Of a stretch of DNA of 64,000 nucleotides, positions 1-7,868 are shown piece by piece. Made by a program: the position numbers and the translations under genes. How positions within the stretch are numbered: the first letter of the stretch is position 1; each line of letters begins with the position of its first letter. This stretch comes from Marinobacter salinexigens (lineage in GTDB: Bacteria; Pseudomonadota; Gammaproteobacteria; Pseudomonadales; Oleiphilaceae): NCBI RefSeq assembly GCF_008370345.1, contig NZ_VTUU01000004.1, forward strand, positions 186,001 through 250,000, in the 5' to 3' direction. The notes under the pieces were generated by a model. The model had not been told where the DNA came from, did not search any database, and saw only the letters and a list, made by a program, of their open reading frames with translations.

Positions 1-487
1 ACACTTCCGTAATTTGATCGAAAGTCAGCGGCAGCGGGTAATAGTGCAATTGGTCAGGGCTAACAATTACCGGAGAGGCGCGTCCAGCCGCGCAATGGGA
101 ACAAGCGCCGACCGAGAGAAGTATGCCGTCACGAAAGCGAATCGAAAATCCTCCCCCCGAATAGCCGTCGTCTTCTTCGGCTCTGCGCCTCAAGGCTTCT
201 GGCCATTCAGTTGGTGGTACAAACGGGGGCAAATAGCTCGCAACAATTTCCGGGCCCAGCTGTGAAAGGGGGATGGATTCCGTATCGGGGGCTAACTGCA
301 AGCGGGCTTCTAGAATATGATCGTCGGTTGCTTTTGTGAGATCGATGGAAATCAGGTAGTACAACGGTTCAGGCGAATCCCCAAGAACCTCGCCAAAGGC
401 AACAAGTGCACCCCGTTCAAAGCGTGATACGTTGGCACAGCCAGCTACAAGGGCAGCTAAGAGCAGGGTAATCAATATACGACCCAT
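1..487 (-). CDS. Putative lipoprotein, partial (C-terminus beyond the window)
   Basis: I read an open frame from an ATG at 487 to the left edge without a stop, 162 codons. The first 18 residues form a lipoprotein signal peptide: MGRI, a hydrophobic stretch, then the lipobox LVAGC with the acylated cysteine at about residue 17. The mature part has no family I recognise. It contains a Pro/Tyr-rich segment (YLPPFVPP) and a Glu/Asp cluster followed by a glycine run (EEDDGYSGGG), then the pair CSHC. It is probably an envelope lipoprotein of unknown role. The C-terminus is missing, so family assignment is not possible here. No promoter is obvious in the short gap to its right-hand neighbour. Confidence 0.7.
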   Translation of the reverse strand, partial: MGRILITLLLAALVAGCANVSRFERGALVAFGEVLGDSPEPLYYLISIDLTKATDDHILEARLQLAPDTESIPLSQLGPEIVASYLPPFVPPTEWPEALRRRAEEDDGYSGGGFSIRFRDGILLSVGACSHCAAGRASPVIVSPDQLHYYPLPLTFDQITEV

Positions 488-505
488 AAAACCGCCCCAA
501 CGTAG

Positions 506-748
506 TCAGACGTTTACCTGCCTTCCCAACAGACCATCCGTGGCAGGCTGATCCAAGGGTTTACCCTGGTCACATTTCACACAGTTTAGCTCATGGCCGA
601 TCATACCGGATCTGCCAGCTTCGCTCTGAGTCCAGGGTCGGTTGGTCCATGGCGGGTCATGCCGAACATGCTGGTAGTGCCCACATGCCAGTTCTGCTAC
701 CCAGTGGTTTTCTTCATCTTTGTGGAAGCCTGAGATTGGTTGCATCAT
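506..748 (-). CDS. DUF3565 family small Cys/His protein
   Basis: A protein of about 80 residues with the conserved DUF3565 pattern: QPISGFHKDEENHWVAEL near the start, then CGHYQHVRHDPPW, RPW, and a terminal ELNCVKC pair. The spaced Cys and His residues suggest a small metal-binding protein, but no biochemical function is established to my knowledge. The frame stays open up to a TTG at 784, which would overlap the preceding gene. Family alignment favours one of two adjacent ATGs at 748 or 745. It lies 16 bp behind the YnfA-family gene on the same strand and is probably cotranscribed with it. Confidence 0.75.
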   Translation of the reverse strand: MMQPISGFHKDEENHWVAELACGHYQHVRHDPPWTNRPWTQSEAGRSGMIGHELNCVKCDQGKPLDQPATDGLLGRQVNV

Positions 749-764
749 TTCATACAAGGCCCCG

Positions 765-1097
765 TTATGTGCTGCGCGGTGCAAACATGATAATGGCCAT
801 ACCCAATAAAGCGACGGCTGAGCCAGCTAAGTCCCACACAGTTGGGCGGATGCCATCCACTGCCCAAAGCCAGATGATTGCCATAAAAATATAAACGCCA
901 CCATACGCCGCATAGACTCGGCCAGCCGCGGTAGGATGTAATGACAACAGCCAGGCAAACAGTGCAAGACTCAGTGCACCGGGCAGTAGCAGCCAGATCG
1001 TTTTGCCCTCTCGAAGCCAGAGGTAAGGCAAATAACAGCCGACAATTTCCGCTAATGCGGTAACGACGAAAAGGCCAACGGTTTTCAGTTCGGGCAA
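765..1097 (-). CDS. ynfA: YnfA family (UPF0060) inner-membrane protein
   Basis: 110 residues with four hydrophobic segments, matching the usual length of about 108 for YnfA/UPF0060. Characteristic stretches are [19 protein letters not shown] near the N-terminus and [20 protein letters not shown] in the third membrane segment. The family is distantly related to small multidrug resistance exporters, and drug-efflux activity has been proposed for some members; the substrate here is unknown. The start codon appears to be TTG at 1097. It is supported by an AAGGAG ribosome-binding site about nine bases upstream, and no ATG precedes the conserved N-terminus. Confidence 0.85.
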   Translation of the reverse strand: MPELKTVGLFVVTALAEIVGCYLPYLWLREGKTIWLLLPGALSLALFAWLLSLHPTAAGRVYAAYGGVYIFMAIIWLWAVDGIRPTVWDLAGSAVALLGMAIIMFAPRST

Positions 1098-1207
1098 AAC
1101 GATTTACTCCTTGGTTGTAGCCGGAACGAACTTGAATGACGCATTCACCGATTTTAAAGGATGGCTACACAGCGCCTGCTATCAGTCACTGGTTATGTGA
1201 TGGTAGC

Positions 1208-1609
1208 TCAATCCGGCAAGCCCTCGAACTTCGGCACTTCCCCTAGTTTTCCCTCCCAAGTAGCTTTGCTGGAAGAAAAGATATGAGCGGTGGGCAACAC
1301 GGAGATCTCAGTGTCCAGACACCCTGCAGGAACGACGAGAAGACCTGTAATCTGAGTGTTTGGCAATGCGGAACCACACAACTTACAAAAGCTTTTGTTA
1401 TGACGAGTGCCGGGGAGCGTAAAGGTAGTCACAGCATCTGCACCCGACTGCCAGACCAATTTAGCTGAACGCGAGAATAAATTTGCAGCATGGGCCGATC
1501 CTGTATCCTTTTGGCAATGCTGACAATGACACAGGTAAAAACTGTCGAAGGCCCCGTGTACCTCAAACCTCACAGTGCCACACAGGCAAGAACCACAGTG
1601 ATCAGTCAT
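1208..1609 (-). CDS. GFA family (Gfa-like, CENP-V fold) protein
   Basis: 133 residues from the chosen start. The zinc-binding pattern of the glutathione-dependent formaldehyde-activating (GFA) family is clear: GSCLCGTVRFE at residues 4-14, CHCQHC about residue 27, and FCKLCGS about residue 78. Many proteins with this fold are not formaldehyde-activating enzymes, so the substrate is open. The frame extends 14 codons further upstream, but the ATG at 1609 has an AAGGAA site six bases before it and gives the usual N-terminus. It stands alone and runs away from the nrdJ operon, separated by a terminator. Confidence 0.8.
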   Translation of the reverse strand: MTDHCGSCLCGTVRFEVHGAFDSFYLCHCQHCQKDTGSAHAANLFSRSAKLVWQSGADAVTTFTLPGTRHNKSFCKLCGSALPNTQITGLLVVPAGCLDTEISVLPTAHIFSSSKATWEGKLGEVPKFEGLPD

Positions 1610-1712
1610 CGGATTTCCTTCTATGTCCTGCAGGGGATGCACAAATAACAACGCGCAATCACGAAGCAGTCAAGCGAATACAGATCAGCTCCAATCTCGC
1701 TGAGCCGAAAAC

Positions 1713-1746
1713 AAAAAAAGGCCCGAAGCGTTAACCTCGGGCCTTT
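1713..1746 (-). terminator. Rho-independent terminator of the nrdJa-nrdJb operon
   Basis: A ten-base-pair stem, AAAGGCCCGA (1717-1726) with TCGGGCCTTT (1737-1746), encloses a ten-base loop. Read on the minus strand it is followed by seven T residues (A-tract 1713-1719 on the plus strand). It sits 25 bp past the nrdJb stop codon. Confidence 0.9.
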
Positions 1747-1770
1747 CCTTTAACTCACCACTGAGTCACC

Positions 1771-2466
1771 TCAACCGCACTTGCTGTCGCCGCAGGAGAG
1801 GCAGGTGGCGCAGCCGTCCATCACGATCACCGCCTTGGTGTTGCACTTGCCGCACATGGTGGCGTTGGCGGGGTAGTCGTTGCTGGTGTCGTCGTTGGTC
1901 GCCGTGCTCTGGCTGGCTTCGAATTCAGCGCGCTTTTCCGCGAGGATGCGCTTGGTGGTTTCGCTGAGTTCGTCGTTTTCCAGCAGGCCGATGGCCTTCA
2001 GGTGCTTCTCGATCACGGCGCCGATTTCAGCTACCAGAGACGGCATGAACACGCCGCCTTTCTTGAAGTAGCCGCCGTTCGGGTCGTACACAGAGCGAAG
2101 CTCTTCCACCAGGAAGGTCACGTCGCCACCCTTGCGGAATACCGCAGAGATAACGCGGGTGAGGGCGATAACCCACTGGAAGTGCTCCATGGACTTGGAG
2201 TTGATGAACACTTCGTACGGCTGCCGGCTCTCGTGGTCGGTGTCTTCATTGAGCAGGATGTCGTTGATGGTGATGTACATCGCGTGCTCAGCCACCGGCG
2301 GCTTGATCTTGTAGGTGGTACCCAGCAGGAAATCCGGCCGTTCGATGTTTTCGTTCATCTCAACGGGCTTGGTTTCTGCGTGTACCGGCGCCTGGTGTTC
2401 GGTTGCGTCTGCGTCGGCTTTCTTAACGCGGTAGCCGACGATCTGGTTGGTAATTTTGACTGTCAT
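1771..2466 (-). CDS. nrdJb: Class II (B12-dependent) ribonucleotide reductase, small C-terminal chain NrdJb
   Basis: 231 residues. The protein corresponds to the C-terminal part of adenosylcobalamin-dependent ribonucleoside-diphosphate reductase, which in Pseudomonas aeruginosa is also split into NrdJa and NrdJb. A middle domain (about 60-165) has the motif NSKSMEHFQWVIALTRVISA and a GGDVTFLVEEL segment. The C-terminus carries a Cys-rich tail (CGKCN, CATCLSCGDSKCG), which in class II enzymes re-reduces the active-site disulfide. It lies 27 bp downstream of nrdJa on the same strand. The enzyme makes deoxyribonucleotides with or without oxygen, using B12 to generate the thiyl radical. The N-terminal 45 residues are low in conservation. 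Confidence 0.9.
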   Translation of the reverse strand: MTVKITNQIVGYRVKKADADATEHQAPVHAETKPVEMNENIERPDFLLGTTYKIKPPVAEHAMYITINDILLNEDTDHESRQPYEVFINSKSMEHFQWVIALTRVISAVFRKGGDVTFLVEELRSVYDPNGGYFKKGGVFMPSLVAEIGAVIEKHLKAIGLLENDELSETTKRILAEKRAEFEASQSTATNDDTSNDYPANATMCGKCNTKAVIVMDGCATCLSCGDSKCG

Positions 2467-2493
2467 GTTCGTTGTCCTATGTCGGTTCCCGGA

Positions 2494-4632
2494 TCAGTAC
2501 TTGCCGTAAGTGCCTTCTTTAAGCGCATCAAACAGGTTGGCGGCAGTGTGGATTTCACCGTCGTATTCTACCTGTTCGTTACCACGCAGCGTCACTTTGC
2601 TGCCATCGTCCAGGGTGAACTCGTACATGGTGTTCTCAAGGTCTTTCTCTTTAACCAGAACGCCCTGGAAGGCTTCCGGGTTAAAGCGGAAGGTGGTGCA
2701 GCCCTTCAGGCCTTTGTCATAGGCGTAGAGGTAAATGCCCTTGAATTCCTGGTATGCGAAGTCTGTAGGAACATTCGCTGTTTTGGAAATCGAGGAATCT
2801 ACCCATTTCTGAGCGGCGGCCTGGATGTCCACGTGCTGCTGTGGGGTTACGTCATCCGAGGTGGTGAAGTAAGCCGGCAGCTTTTTGTCTGCGTCATCGG
2901 AGAACGGCATCGCAGCAGCGTTCACCAACTGACGGTAGGCCAGAAGTTCGAAGGAGAATACGTCAACCTTCTCTTTGGTTTTGCGACCTTCCCGGATGAT
3001 GTTACGGGCATAGTGGTGCGAGAAACTCGGCTCAATACCGTTACTGGCGTTGTTGGCCAGCGACAGGCTGATAGTACCGGTCGGCGCGATGGAGGTATGG
3101 TGGGTAAAGCGGCCACCTTTCTCGGCCAGTTGTTTAACCAGCTCCGGCTCTACCTTGGCGATTTCCTGCATGTAGCGGCTGTATTTCGCGTGCAGCAGTT
3201 TGCCTTTCAGTACGTCGCCGATTTTGTAGCCGTCTTCGGCCAGTTCCGGGCGCTTGGCCATCATCTTCGGAGTGATTTCGAAGTCTTCGTCCATCACCGG
3301 GGCAACGCCTTTCTCGTCCGCCAGGGAGAGGGACTGGCGCCAGCCTTCCACGGCCATCTCACGAACCACTTCTTCGGTAAAGGCTACAGACTCGTCCGAA
3401 CCGTAAGGCATTCGCAGCATGGCAAGGGTGGAACCCAGGCCGAGGATGCCCATGCCGTGGCGGCGCTTGTGGGTGATCTCGTGGCGCTGCTCAGGCAGCG
3501 GCAGGCCGTTGATCTCTACTACGTTGTCCAGCATGCGGGTGAAGATGCCCACAACCTTGCGGTACTTCTCGTAGTTGAAACTGGCCTTCTCGGTGAACGG
3601 GTAGTCCACAAATTTGGTTAGGTTCACGGAGCCCAGCAGGCAGCTGCCGTAAGGGGGCAGGGGCTGCTCGCCACAGGGGTTGGTGGCGCGGATGTCTTCG
3701 CAGAACCAGTTGTTGTTCATCTGGTTGACCTTGTCGATCAGGATGAACCCCGGCTCGGCGTAGTCGTAGGTGCTGGTCATGATGGTGTCCCAGATGAACT
3801 GGGCTTTCACCGTTTTGTAGATACGGCAGGCCACTTTGCCTTCGTCGTTTACAACGTAGCCATCCAGAACCGGGAAGTCGCGGTACAGGAACTGGGAAGC
3901 GTCGGCCAGATCCAGACCTTCTTCGTCGGCTTCCTTCTGGGTAACGGGGAAGGAGAGGTGCCAGTCGTCGCCGTTGCGAACGGCTTCGATGAAGTCTTCA
4001 GTGATCAGCAGGGACAGGTTGAACTGGCGCAGGCGGCCATCTTCACGCTTGGCCTGGATGAATTCGATGATGTCCGGGTGGTGAATGTCGAACGTAGCCA
4101 TCTGGGCACCGCGGCGACCACCGGCGGAAGACACGGTGAAGCACATGCGGTCGAAGATATCCATAAAGGACAGCGGGCCGGATGTGGTGGCGCCGGCGCC
4201 GGCAACGTAGGCACCACGAGGGCGCAGGGTGGAGAATTCATAACCGATACCACAGCCGGCCTTGAGGGTCAGGCCTGCTTCGTGGTTTTTCTCCAGGATG
4301 TCGTTCATGGAGTCGTGAACGGTACCCGATACGGTGCAGTTGATGGTGGAGGTGGCAGGCTTGTGGGCTTCTGCACCGGCGTTGGAAGTGATACGGCCAG
4401 CAGGGATGGCGCCGTTCTGCAACGCCCAGATAAAGTCCTTCATGTGCTTGGTGCGCACGGACTTGTTTTCTACTTCCGCGAGGGCCTTGGCCACGCGCTC
4501 GTAGGTGGCGTTGATGTCTTTATCTACGGGCTCGCCGGTCTTGGTTTTCAGCTGATATTTGCTGTTCCAGATGTCTAGCGAAGCTTCCTGCATCGGAATC
4601 GTTGTGATCACTGCCTGTGCCTTAGCGTTCAT
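2494..4632 (-). CDS. nrdJa: Class II (B12-dependent) ribonucleotide reductase, large catalytic chain NrdJa
   Basis: 712 residues from the ATG at 4632. The ten-stranded barrel of the reductase is evident: NCTVSGTVHDSM, LTLKAGCGIGYEFSTLRPRGA, the finger-loop region NPCGEQPLPPYGSCLLGSVN with the radical-site cysteine, and the IAPTGTISLSLANNASNGIEPSF loop region read in two parts. The ORF can be extended 14 codons, but the ATG at 4632 follows a GAGGGTGG site at proper distance. The protein needs its partner NrdJb, encoded next, for the redox-active cysteine tail. Upstream lie several NrdR-like palindromes, so transcription is probably repressed by NrdR when deoxynucleotides are plentiful. Confidence 0.93.
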   Translation of the reverse strand: MNAKAQAVITTIPMQEASLDIWNSKYQLKTKTGEPVDKDINATYERVAKALAEVENKSVRTKHMKDFIWALQNGAIPAGRITSNAGAEAHKPATSTINCTVSGTVHDSMNDILEKNHEAGLTLKAGCGIGYEFSTLRPRGAYVAGAGATTSGPLSFMDIFDRMCFTVSSAGGRRGAQMATFDIHHPDIIEFIQAKREDGRLRQFNLSLLITEDFIEAVRNGDDWHLSFPVTQKEADEEGLDLADASQFLYRDFPVLDGYVVNDEGKVACRIYKTVKAQFIWDTIMTSTYDYAEPGFILIDKVNQMNNNWFCEDIRATNPCGEQPLPPYGSCLLGSVNLTKFVDYPFTEKASFNYEKYRKVVGIFTRMLDNVVEINGLPLPEQRHEITHKRRHGMGILGLGSTLAMLRMPYGSDESVAFTEEVVREMAVEGWRQSLSLADEKGVAPVMDEDFEITPKMMAKRPELAEDGYKIGDVLKGKLLHAKYSRYMQEIAKVEPELVKQLAEKGGRFTHHTSIAPTGTISLSLANNASNGIEPSFSHHYARNIIREGRKTKEKVDVFSFELLAYRQLVNAAAMPFSDDADKKLPAYFTTSDDVTPQQHVDIQAAAQKWVDSSISKTANVPTDFAYQEFKGIYLYAYDKGLKGCTTFRFNPEAFQGVLVKEKDLENTMYEFTLDDGSKVTLRGNEQVEYDGEIHTAANLFDALKEGTYGKY

Positions 4633-4743
4633 TGCCACCCTCGGTCTTCCCAGTATGTACTGATTTGACAGCACTGTCCTTTGGACAGTCTGTACCCCTT
4701 CTGATTCGTGTTTTTGCCAGACTATCCGATTGTTCGTACGAAA

Positions 4744-4759
4744 CCACTAGATATGGTGG
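4744..4759. promoter_or_regulatory. NrdR-like palindrome (proximal to nrdJa)
   Basis: CCACTAGATATGGTGG matches the NrdR box pattern acaCwAtATaTwGtgt at the key C, AT core and G positions, with imperfect symmetry in the centre. It lies about 110 bp upstream of the nrdJa start. No second box is visible at the usual three-turn distance. Confidence 0.45.
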
Positions 4760-4876
4760 TCGTAATGTGCCGCGAGGCATACGAAACGGAGTCTGTTTTT
4801 GCTTTGGATCTTGTTGTAGGCCTGGCTTTGGCCATTTGCCCCATAGCCTGAGAGCTATGCGGTCTGGAAGTCTTTG

Positions 4877-4892
4877 GCCCTATATGTGGGCT
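4877..4892. promoter_or_regulatory. NrdR-like box, left member of a pair
   Basis: GCCCTATATGTGGGCT shares the C-T-A-T-A-T core and the conserved G of the NrdR pattern. Its start is exactly 32 bp from that of the next box at 4909, the three-helical-turn spacing known for NrdR operator pairs. Confidence 0.55.
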
Positions 4893-4908
4893 TGTTTTTC
4901 GGAAAGTA

Positions 4909-4924
4909 TAACAGGATATAGTGT
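4909..4924. promoter_or_regulatory. NrdR-like box, right member of a pair
   Basis: TAACAGGATATAGTGT has one perfect half (ATATAGTGT) and one weak half. Together with the box at 4877 it forms a pair in the correct phase, most likely the operator of the nrdJa promoter. Confidence 0.55.
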
Positions 4925-5042
4925 TCTGTGAATAAGAACGGAACTATTGAAGAAGAGGATGCCGCAAAGAAAATCAATCAAACTGGACTTGCATCCCTGC
5001 AAGATGGCGCCGTTGGCGGGTTTGCGGTCACATAGGCGCTTG

Positions 5043-5058
5043 CCACTATATATTGTGG
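5043..5058. promoter_or_regulatory. Strong NrdR-like palindrome (distal)
   Basis: CCACTATATATTGTGG is the best single match in the window to the NrdR pattern, almost fully symmetric. It lies about 150 bp upstream of the divergent secreted-protein gene and 134 bp from the paired boxes, so which gene it serves is uncertain. Confidence 0.55.
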
Positions 5059-5211
5059 TTAAAAAATGGTCTCCCGGGCGGGTGGTGTTGGCCTGGGCCG
5101 ATTTGTGACTTCTGCACGTACCCGCAGACAACGTGTCGCTAAAGTATGAGCGTGGCGTCGGAGTCTGCAGTGGCCCACAGGAAGTGATAACCACTATAAA
5201 AGGAATAAAAA

Positions 5212-6030
5212 ATGAAAGGCCTGAAACCTTCCTTGCTAGCGCTGTGCGTTGCAGGTGCGCCACCTGTTGCCATGGCGGAGATTCAGTTGCTGGATGATGC
5301 TTCGATGGGAAACATTACCGGTCAGGCGGGTGTCACCATTGAGCTGGAGACCCGGGTAAATATTGATCGTTTTATCTATACCGACGAAGGCTCACTGGAA
5401 GTGAATGATATCTTCGTGGGTGGCGGTAACCGAAACGACTATTTCTCCGAGATGGGATTCAACCTGACGGGCGCTGCGCCGTCGGAGTTGCTGGATAATG
5501 TGCGGATCAATATCGACATTGCTCAGGATGGTGATGCGATCATCAATATTCTCCCGATGACCTTCGGGGCAGTGGATCTGACCGTGGCAACCGGAGCGTG
5601 GAACCTGACCAGCGCGGTCTCCGCCGACAGCACCACCATTCTGGATAACTTCCGGATGGATGCCCTGATTGGCTCAGGCACGATACGGGTGGATACTGCG
5701 ACAGACAAACTGAACTTCAAGACCAACCTGGCCATTGATGACATGGATTTTGATGTGCCTTTCCTGGCCATCGGCATCCAGGATTTCCAGTTGACCGGTG
5801 CGAATTACGACTTGCAGGCGCCTCAGCCGCTGGATCTGTTTGCCAGTGTTGATATGGACATCTACAAAGCGCCCAATAATGCGGGTGTGGAGAGCCTTGC
5901 GGTGGATCTGAACACCTTTGAGGCGGATATACGGGTGGGTGGTGTGATTGTGGGTGGTGCATCCATCGGTTCGATCGCCATGGATAACCTGGCGATCACC
6001 AATACGGCGATGCGCATATATGGTCATTAA
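5212..6030 (+). CDS. Secreted beta-rich protein, DUF6160/FilA-like N-terminus
   Basis: 272 residues. A signal peptide (MKGLKPSLLALCVAGAPPVAMA) is followed by LLDDASMGNITGQAGVTIEL. That motif resembles the start of DUF6160 or FilA-type surface proteins of Acinetobacter and relatives, where 'MG.xTGQAGxTI' recurs. The rest is an alternation of short hydrophobic and polar stretches typical of beta-structure, with no cysteine in the mature part, and ends without an obvious anchor. It is probably periplasmic or cell-surface. Function is unknown; a link with filament or pilus systems would be inference by name only. AGGA lies about nine bases before the ATG. Confidence 0.65.
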   Translation: MKGLKPSLLALCVAGAPPVAMAEIQLLDDASMGNITGQAGVTIELETRVNIDRFIYTDEGSLEVNDIFVGGGNRNDYFSEMGFNLTGAAPSELLDNVRINIDIAQDGDAIINILPMTFGAVDLTVATGAWNLTSAVSADSTTILDNFRMDALIGSGTIRVDTATDKLNFKTNLAIDDMDFDVPFLAIGIQDFQLTGANYDLQAPQPLDLFASVDMDIYKAPNNAGVESLAVDLNTFEADIRVGGVIVGGASIGSIAMDNLAITNTAMRIYGH

Positions 6031-6050
6031 CCACTGTATGTGAAGCTCAT

Positions 6051-6080
6051 AAAAAACGGGGCCCGCCGGCCCCGCTTTTT
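6051..6080. terminator. Bidirectional terminator between convergent genes
   Basis: Seven-base-pair stem CGGGGCC (6057-6063) with GGCCCCG (6068-6074) and a four-base loop, flanked by six A on the left and five T on the right. It can end both the secreted-protein transcript and the ABC operon read from the opposite strand. Confidence 0.88.
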
Positions 6081-6096
6081 ACCAGTGAGAGCACGA

Positions 6097-6891
6097 TCAG
6101 CCGAGTAGCAGGCTGTCGTCATCCACTGAGAGGCCGCGCTGCTTCTCAAACAGACCAAGCAGGTCCTTAACCTCAAGACCTTCCCGTTCCTGACCTGCGA
6201 TATCGAACACCACCTGTCCCTGGTGCAGCATCACGGTCCGGCTGCCTACTTCCAGGGCCTGTTTCATACTATGGGTCACCATCAGGGCCGTCAGCTTCTG
6301 CTCTTCGATGATCTTCTGGGTAAGTTCCAGTACGAAGGCTGCCGTTTTGGGGTCCAGGGCTGCGGTGTGCTCATCCAGCAGGAGAATGCTGGAAGGCGTC
6401 AGGCTCGCCATCAACAGGCTAACGGCCTGGCGCTGTCCACCGGAGAGCAGGCCCATCTTGTCGCCAAGGCGGTTTTCAAGTCCCAGTTTCAGGGAGGAGA
6501 GGCTCTCCCGGAATTTCTCCATGTACTGCTTCTTGACAGCCGTTGTCAGGCCGCGGCGCTGTCCGCGCTTGATGGCCAGAGCGAGATTTTCCTCAATGGA
6601 CAGGCCTTCACAGGTTCCCGCGAGTGGGTCCTGGAATACCCGGGCAACGCGGTTGGCGCGTTTGTGGGTAGGCAGTTTGGTGACATCGGTGTTGTCCACG
6701 ATGATTTCACCGCTATCCACCAGCACTTCCCCTGCCAAGGCGTTGAGGAAGGTGGATTTTCCGGCGCCATTGCTGCCGATAACCGTTACGAATTCACCCT
6801 GGTTTACGGTCAGGCTCATACCCCGGAGTGCGGGGTTTTCCAGAGGCGTGCCTTTGCCAAAGGTCAGCCGGAGATCGCTTGCACTGATCAT
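6097..6891 (-). CDS. ABC importer ATPase (TrpXYZ/COG1101 type)
   Basis: 264 residues, a single nucleotide-binding domain. Walker A is GSNGAGKST at about residue 39, the signature is LSGGQRQAVSLLMAS at about 149, and Walker B reads ILLLDEHTAALDP, where the common DEP is DEH; this His variant occurs in this subfamily. The family (COG1101, paired with COG4120 permeases and COG2984 binding proteins) imports small molecules, with tryptophan or other amino acids proposed for some members. It is the last gene of a three-gene minus-strand operon, nine bases behind the permease. The substrate cannot be told from sequence. Confidence 0.85.
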   Translation of the reverse strand: MISASDLRLTFGKGTPLENPALRGMSLTVNQGEFVTVIGSNGAGKSTFLNALAGEVLVDSGEIIVDNTDVTKLPTHKRANRVARVFQDPLAGTCEGLSIEENLALAIKRGQRRGLTTAVKKQYMEKFRESLSSLKLGLENRLGDKMGLLSGGQRQAVSLLMASLTPSSILLLDEHTAALDPKTAAFVLELTQKIIEEQKLTALMVTHSMKQALEVGSRTVMLHQGQVVFDIAGQEREGLEVKDLLGLFEKQRGLSVDDDSLLLG

Positions 6892-6900
6892 ATCGCCTCC

Positions 6901-7803
6901 TCAGGCCTTCTTGCGGGAAAGTTTGCCCATCACCGATGTGCGAACGCCCGGCAGTACAATTGCCAGGGTCACCAGCACAGCCGTGATCAGGTTGAGATCC
7001 TGCGCCTGCAGGCCGAGTACGTCTGCATTAAGGGCAAACGCAATAGCGAGGCGGTAGATGATGGCGCCAAACACGCAGGCGAGCAGGGCGCGCACAACCG
7101 ACGACGGTGTGATAACGGCTTCACCGCCGATCAGCGAAGCAAGCCCAATTACGATCACGCCAACACCCATGGTCACGTCCGCGGCACCCTGGCTCTGGGC
7201 AAACAGGGCGCCAGCCAGACCAACCAGGCCGTTGGACAGGGCGACGCCGAGAATAATCATGCCGCCGGTGGCAATGCCCTGAGCACGGGCCATTCGGGCA
7301 TTGGCGCCGGTAGCGCGCATGGCCAGACCGGTTTCAGATTTCATGAAGCGCCACAGCAGGATAAAGGCGACGATCACCACAAGAATAAACAGCACCACCG
7401 GAACCTGGTGATAGGCCAGCCCAAGGTCGTACCAGGGGGTGAGGACGGTATCTTCTGTCAGCAGGGCCACGTTGGGCCGGCCCATGACGCGCAGGTTAAC
7501 GGAGTAAAGCGCGATCATGGTGAGAATAGAAGCCAACAGATTAAGAATGTTCAGCTTTACATTCAGGATGGCGGTGACAGCACCGGCGGCCATTCCGGCC
7601 AGCACGGCTGCACCGGTCGCAATCCAGGGATTCCATCCGTTAATGATAAGGATGGCAGCCACGGCTGCCCCAAGGGGGAAGCTTCCGTCTACGGTCAGGT
7701 CCGGGAAGTCGAGTACCCGGAAGGAGATGTAGATGCCGAACGCGACCAGGCCGTAGATAAGGCCTGTTTCGACGGCACCATAAAATGCGATTTCACTGAG
7801 CAT
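6901..7803 (-). CDS. ABC importer permease (COG4120/BPD_transp_2 type)
   Basis: 300 residues with about eight to nine hydrophobic segments and the loop GLAMRATGANARMARAQGI (about 165-185) that contacts the ATPase in branched-chain-amino-acid-type permeases. Its N-terminal segment YGLVAFGIYISFRVLDFPDLTVDGSF is typical of the COG4120 group (read here in two motifs). It lies between the binding protein and the ATPase and belongs with them. A terminator-like hairpin precedes it, which could lower its expression relative to the binding protein. Confidence 0.85.
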   Translation of the reverse strand: MLSEIAFYGAVETGLIYGLVAFGIYISFRVLDFPDLTVDGSFPLGAAVAAILIINGWNPWIATGAAVLAGMAAGAVTAILNVKLNILNLLASILTMIALYSVNLRVMGRPNVALLTEDTVLTPWYDLGLAYHQVPVVLFILVVIVAFILLWRFMKSETGLAMRATGANARMARAQGIATGGMIILGVALSNGLVGLAGALFAQSQGAADVTMGVGVIVIGLASLIGGEAVITPSSVVRALLACVFGAIIYRLAIAFALNADVLGLQAQDLNLITAVLVTLAIVLPGVRTSVMGKLSRKKA

Positions 7804-7826
7804 GGGTAATATTCACTGTGAAAGAA

Positions 7827-7857
7827 AACGGGCGGGCCCTTGTGGGGTCCGCCCGTT
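7827..7857 (-). terminator. Intra-operon hairpin between binding protein and permease genes
   Basis: AACGGGCGG (7827-7835) pairs with CCGCCCGTT (7849-7857). On the minus strand the stem is followed by a T-rich run (TTTTCTTT). It probably ends part of the transcripts or protects the 3' end of the binding-protein message. Confidence 0.65.
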
Positions 7858-7868
7858 CAGGTCAGGCG

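Larger units (their letters stand above)
4633..5211. promoter_or_regulatory. Divergent regulatory gap between nrdJa and the secreted-protein gene
   Basis: 579 bases without a gene. It holds four NrdR-like palindromes, listed separately, and a short perfect hairpin with CATAGC (4842-4847) and GCTATG (4854-4859). Short frames here have no good ribosome-binding site and no protein-like composition. I looked for a cobalamin riboswitch in the minus-strand leader of nrdJa and could not recognise its conserved B12-box. If transcription begins near the NrdR pair, nrdJa would have a leader of more than 200 nt. Confidence 0.5.

Noticed and set aside
2002-3621. 539-residue open frame antisense to nrdJa and nrdJb
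   Set aside because: It mirrors the conserved NrdJ coding sequence, has no ribosome-binding site, and its composition (Val/His/Arg-rich, no domain) is typical of shadow frames in GC-biased codons.
4633-4880. Cobalamin riboswitch in the nrdJa leader
   Set aside because: B12-dependent enzyme and long leader made it plausible, but I could not find the conserved B12 box or its flanking helices. An Rfam search would settle it.
4632-4931. 99-residue plus-strand frame in the nrdJ regulatory gap
   Set aside because: It covers the NrdR-like boxes, lacks a ribosome-binding site and looks like random translation.
6223-7809. 528-residue open frame antisense to the ABC permease and ATPase genes
   Set aside because: It spans two well-supported genes on the other strand and is rich in Gly, His and Gln without any motif.
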